Part shown: positions 60,516-64,000 of the stretch, piece by piece
Position numbering within the stretch: the stretch's first letter is position 1
Layout: the number at the start of each line of letters is the position of its first letter
Source: VAXT01 sp963794605
Lineage (GTDB): Bacteria > Actinomycetota > Thermoleophilia > Gaiellales > Gaiellaceae
Direction of reading: 5' to 3'
DNA length: 64,000 nucleotides
Assembly: GCA_963794605.1 (NCBI GenBank)
Contig: CAWCEN010000004.1
Span: 641,881-705,880 of the forward strand
Position numbers and translations under genes: made by a program
Notes under the pieces: generated by a model
The model's database searches: none
The model's input: the letters and a program-made list of their open reading frames with translations, nothing else
What the model was told of the DNA's origin: nothing

Positions 60516-62613
60516 TTACGTAGCGTCGGCGTCGACGATCTCGCCGGCGATCGACTGAGGCACTTCCTCGTATCGATCGAACTGCATGGTGAACGTGGCC
60601 CGGCCCTGCGTCGTCGAGCGCAGGTCGGTTGCGTAGCCAAACATGGTTGCGAGCGGGACACGCGCGCGAATGGCCTGCGCGTTGCCTCGCGGCTCGAGGT
60701 GCTCGATGTGACCGCGGCGCGAGTTGAGGTCGCCCATGACGTCGCCGAGGTACTCCTCGGGGGTCACGACCTCAACGGCCATGACGGGCTCGAGCAGCTT
60801 CGGCTTCGCCCGCTGCATCGCGGTCTTGAACGCCATCGAGCCCGCGACCTTGAACGCCATCTCACTCGAGTCGACGTCGTGGTACGAGCCGTCGACGAGC
60901 GACACGCGCAGGTCGACGACCGGATAGCCGGCGAGGATGCCCGACTCCATCGCCTCCTGGATCCCGAGGTCGACGGACGAGATGTACTCGCGCGGGATCT
61001 TGCCGCCGACGATCTTGTCGAGGAACTCGTAGCCCTCGCCCGGCTCGGTCGGCTCCATGTTGATCACGACGTGGCCGTACTGGCCGCGGCCGCCGGTCTG
61101 GCGGACGAACCTGCCTTCGATCTTCTCGACGGGCTTCGAGATCGTCTCGCGGTACGCGACCTGTGGCCGGCCGACGTTCGCGTCGACGTTGAACTCGCGC
61201 ATCAGGCGGTCGACGATGATCTCGAGGTGGAGCTCGCCCATGCCCGAGATCAGGGTCTGGCCGGTCTCGTCGTCGGTGCGGACGCGGAAGGTCGGGTCCT
61301 CGTCGGTGAGCCGCTGGAGGCCCGCGCCGAGCTTGTCCTGGTCGCCCTTCGTCTTCGGCTCGATCGCGACCGAGATCACCGGGTCCGGGAAGTCCATCGA
61401 CTCGAGCCGGATCGGGGCGGTGTCGATCGCGAGCGTGTCGCCGGTCGACGTGTTCTTGAGCCCGACCATGGCCGCGATCTCGCCCGCGCCGATCTCCTCG
61501 CGCTCCTCGCGTGAGTTCGCGTGCATCTGGAGGATGCGGCCGATGCGCTCGGTCTTGCCGGTCGTGACGTTCAGGACCCGGTCGCCGGCCTTGACCTGGC
61601 CCGAGTAGACGCGTAGCGTAGGTGAGCCGGCCGACGTACGGGTCGGACATGACCTTGAAGGCGAGCGCGCTGAACGGCTCGTCGAGGGCGGGGCGCCGAG
61701 AGAGCTCGTGCTCGGTGCGCGGGTCGATGCCGTGGATCGGCGGCACGTCGAGCGGGCTCGGCAGGTAGTCGATGACCGCGTCGAGGAGCGGCTGCACGCC
61801 CTTGTTCTTGAAGGCGGAGCCGAGCAGGATCGGCGTGACGGTGATGTCGAGCGTCGCCGCGCGGAGCGCGCGCCGGAGCATGTCCGGCGTGACCGCGGAC
61901 TCGTCCTCGAGGTAGGTCTCCATCAGCTCGTCGTCGTGGTCGGCGACCGAGTCGATCAGCTGGTGGTGGTACTCGTTGGCCTGCTCGAGCAGCTCCGCAG
62001 GGATCTCGCCGACCTCCATGTTCTCGCCGAGGTCGTCGAGGTACGTGATGGCCTTCATCTCGACGAGGTCGACGACGCCGCGGAAGTGCTCCTCCGCGCC
62101 GATCGGCAGCTGCACCGGAACCGGGCGCGCGCCGAGGCGGTCGACCATCGTCTGCACGGAGGCGAAGAAGTCCGCGCCCGTGCGGTCCATCTTGTTCATG
62201 AAGGCGATGCGGGGAACCTTGTAGCGGTCGGCCTGGCGCCAGACCGTCTCGGACTGCGGCTCGACGCCCGCGACGGAGTCGAAGACGGCGATCGCGCCGT
62301 CGAGCACGCGCAGGCTTCGCTCCACCTCGACGGTAAAGTCCACGTGCCCGGGCGTATCGATAATGTTGATGCGAAACTCACGCCAGAACGCCGTCGTCGC
62401 AGCCGACGTGATCGTGATCCCGCGCTCCTGCTCCTGCGCCATCCAGTCCATGACGGCAGCGCCCTCGTGGACCTCGCCCATCTTGTGGGTGCGGCCGGTG
62501 TAGTAGAGGATCCGCTCGGTCGTCGTGGTCTTGCCCGCGTCGATGTGGGCCATGATCCCGATGTTCCGGACGTTCTCGAGAGCCGGCGGGGCTTTCGTGG
62601 CTTCGGTGCTCAT
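60516..62613 (-). CDS. fusA: Elongation factor G, split by a one-base insertion
   Basis: N-terminal part from ATG 62613: MAHIDAGKTTTTERILYYTG, DTPGHVDFTVEVERSLRVLD, FMNKMDRTGADFF. The frame breaks at GRLTY. One extra base at 61617 separates it from LRVYSGQVKAGDRVLN, LISGMGELHLEIIVDRL and the domain IV-V sequence ending at 60516. Removing that base gives a full-length EF-G of about 698 residues. EF-G is essential and a 5' part with only domains I-II cannot work, so this is most likely a base-call error. Confidence 0.95.
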
Positions 62614-62615
62614 CG

Positions 62616-63086
62616 TTACCAGCGGTAGTGGGCGAAGGCCTTGTTGGCCTGCGCCATTCGGTAGAGGTCGTCCTTGCGCTTGAACGCGCCGCCCTGCTGC
62701 TCGAGCGCGTCGAGGATCTCGCCGGCGAGCTTCTCGTCCATGTGCTTCTCGCGGCGCTGCCGCGCGAACGTGACGATCCAGCGGACTGCGAGCGTCCGGG
62801 CACGGCGCTGCGGCACCTCGACGGGCACCTGGTACTGCGCGCCGCCCACTCGGCGCGGGCGAACCTCGAGCACCGGCGTGACCGTCTTCACGGCCTGCTC
62901 CAGCACCTCGACCGGCGGCTTGCCGGTCTTCGAGCCCACGCGGTCCAGCGCGCCGTAGACGATCTGCTCGGCGGACGACTTCTTCCCGCGCGTCATCACC
63001 TTGTTGATCACCTGGGTGACGAGCTGCGAGTTGTAGACGGAGTCCGGAGTGACGTCGCGGACCTGGATTTCTGCGCGGCGGGGCAT
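62616..63086 (-). CDS. rpsG: 30S ribosomal protein S7
   Basis: MPRRAEIQVRDVTPDSVYNS, LVTQVINKVMTRGKKSSAEQ and RRVGGAQYQVPVEVPQRRAR identify S7 (156 residues). ATG 63086 begins the conserved N-terminus, but as printed the rpsL frame runs straight into it (see rpsL). A 2-base gap separates it from fusA. Confidence 0.97.
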   Translation of the reverse strand: MPRRAEIQVRDVTPDSVYNSQLVTQVINKVMTRGKKSSAEQIVYGALDRVGSKTGKPPVEVLEQAVKTVTPVLEVRPRRVGGAQYQVPVEVPQRRARTLAVRWIVTFARQRREKHMDEKLAGEILDALEQQGGAFKRKDDLYRMAQANKAFAHYRW

Positions 63087-63455
63087 TACGCCCTTCTTGG
63101 CCCCGTACTTGGAGCGGCCCTGCTTGCGGTCGCTGACACCTGCTGTGTCGAGCGCGGCGCGGATCACCTTGTAGCGGACGCCCGGCAGGTCGCGGACACG
63201 GCCGCCGCGGATGAGCACGACGGAGTGCTCCTGGAGGTTGTGCCCCTCACCGGGGATGTAGGTCGTGACTTCGAAGCCGTTCGTCAACCGGACGCGCGCG
63301 ACCTTCCGAAGAGCCGAGTTCGGCTTCTTCGGGGTATGCGTGAACACGCGCGTGCAGACCCCCCGCTTCTGCGGGGCGCCGGTGAGGGCCGGGCGCTTGG
63401 TCTTGCTCTTGGGCGCGCGGCGTCCTTTTCGAACCAGTTGGTTGACGGTGGGCAT
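63087..63455 (-). CDS. rpsL: 30S ribosomal protein S12, frame fused to S7 as printed
   Basis: MPTVNQLVRKGRRAPKSKTK, GVCTRVFTHTPKKPNSALRK (with the P-K-K-P-N-S streptomycin-site loop) and KQGRSKYGAKK identify S12. The 123 codons to GV have no stop, and the next codon is the rpsG ATG in the same frame. The junction reads GGCGTAATG: the TAATG overlap used elsewhere here is present but one base out of frame, so a lost base just before it is the likely cause. Confidence 0.95.
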
Positions 63456-63490
63456 GTGCTCCCAGAGTAGGTTCTGACACAACAAAGGTC

Positions 63491-63508
63491 GGCAGGCGGC
63501 CGCCTGCC
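63491..63508. repeat. 18-bp perfect palindrome in the str-operon leader
   Basis: GGCAGGCGG followed at once by CCGCCTGCC makes a perfect palindrome 36 bases upstream of the rpsL start. It lies in the 251-base gap shared with the divergent sensor gene, which also holds a CCGGG-TTTG-CCCGG hairpin (minus strand, near 63563) and an AT-richer stretch 63590-63640 where promoters are likely. It could be an operator or leader hairpin. rpoC, the usual upstream neighbour of rpsL, is not here. Confidence 0.5.
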
Positions 63509-63706
63509 AACCGAGCGAGGAATGGTACCGAAAAACGTGCGTGTAGTGCCAGACCGGGCAAACCCGGCAACGAAACGGCTTTTCGGGCCGTTCGGCCTAT
63601 AGAAAAGGGGCAGAAAGCCGATTACAGTGAAATGGAAGGTTGGCCGCCTCGATTCGCGGCAAATCGGGGACCCCACTGGAAGGAGTGAGATCGTGAGGGA
63701 GCGGCG

Positions 63707-64000
63707 ATGACGATCGCTCTCGCCGTCGTCGGCGCAGCGTTGGCAACGCTCGTCGTCGTTCTCGTCGTCCAGTGGCTCGTGGGGCGCTCCTCGCGCTCGG
63801 ACGAGCGCTTGACCGAGGTCGTGCGCGAGCTCGAGGCCCGGATGGACCAGATGGTGCAGGAGCTGACCGGCGCCCTCGAGCAGTCCCAGCGCGAGGAGAG
63901 GCGGACGCGGATGCTCGGCGAGCTCGCCGGCTCGATCGACCTGGACGAGGTGTTGAGCCGCGTGCTCGACGCCGCCGGCGCGATCGACGGCGTCGACGCG
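63707..64000 (+). CDS. Membrane-anchored signalling protein with GAF-like start, cut by window edge
   Basis: The first 98 residues have an N-terminal TM helix (TIALAVVGAALATLVVVLVV), a coiled coil (RLTEVVRELEARMDQMVQEL) and the beginning of what looks like a GAF domain (LGELAGSIDLDEVLSRVLDA). GAF proteins of this type often end in a PP2C phosphatase, GGDEF or HTH domain, which lies outside the window. ATG 63707 has a GAGGGAG site 5 bases upstream. Confidence 0.75.
   Translation, partial: MTIALAVVGAALATLVVVLVVQWLVGRSSRSDERLTEVVRELEARMDQMVQELTGALEQSQREERRTRMLGELAGSIDLDEVLSRVLDAAGAIDGVDA

Noticed and set aside
61600..61625. Programmed ribosomal frameshift in fusA
   Set aside because: No slippery heptamer, no downstream pseudoknot, and similar single-base breaks occur in unrelated genes of the window.

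Overview
The window looks like chromosome from a high-GC actinobacterium. I infer the Thermoleophilia side (Gaiellales/Solirubrobacterales relatives) from a Ku gene, a VanW-family protein, a DUF2469 protein, a DUF4081-type GNAT, heavy GTG/TTG start use and very GC-rich codons. That placement is inference, not a database result. Most of the window is housekeeping DNA.

Layout. 0-16 kb: greA, a tRNA-dihydrouridine synthase, coaX, an oligopeptide-type binding protein, the folate genes folP-folB and folK (separated by an inverted subtilase gene), a decayed Asp-box gene, a DMT transporter, ftsH, hpt, tilS, a GNAT, deoD and a lipid kinase. 16-26 kb: sirtuin, thioesterase, VanW protein, two divergent acyl-CoA dehydrogenases, a secreted PD40-lysyl-oxidase fusion, and a HAD/APH/nitrilase operon. 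26-43 kb: tRNA-Pro(CGG) with a broken tandem copy, ssb, Nif3, a candidate small RNA or leader, Ku, an acyl-CoA synthetase, two divergent cell-wall hydrolases with related coiled coils but different catalytic ends, a LuxR-type response regulator, PBP4, ligA, truA, a second binding protein and an adenylate-cyclase/beta-propeller protein. 43.4-63.5 kb: one unbroken minus-strand block reading rpsL-rpsG-fusA-tuf-S10-spc-alpha, ending rpoA-rplQ. infA is missing from its usual place between map and rpmJ. A partial membrane sensor gene starts at the right edge.

Most notable observation. Bases 51822-51983 form a 162-bp element that is self-complementary end to end. It has 13-bp perfect terminal inverted repeats and is flanked by a 5-bp direct repeat (CATCA). 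It sits inside the rpsN/rpsH stop-start overlap, and the duplicated TGATG (minus strand) restores both the rpsN stop and the rpsH start. This is a foldback MITE in the middle of the ribosomal-protein operon that leaves both reading frames intact.

Genome style. Convergent genes often share a palindromic CTAG, so one UAG stop serves each strand (7 cases). Many genes have a TANNNT-like -10 box only 6-8 bases upstream of the start codon, which predicts leaderless mRNAs. Operon genes are joined by TAATG, TAGTG, TGATG or ATGA overlaps.

Sequence quality warning. Several conserved and partly essential genes (fusA, ftsH, truA, the sirtuin, and probably the rpsL/rpsG junction) are broken or fused by single-base indels. 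The simplest reading is residual sequencing or assembly error. The Asp-box remnant is more likely a true pseudogene, because it is also truncated at its 5' end.
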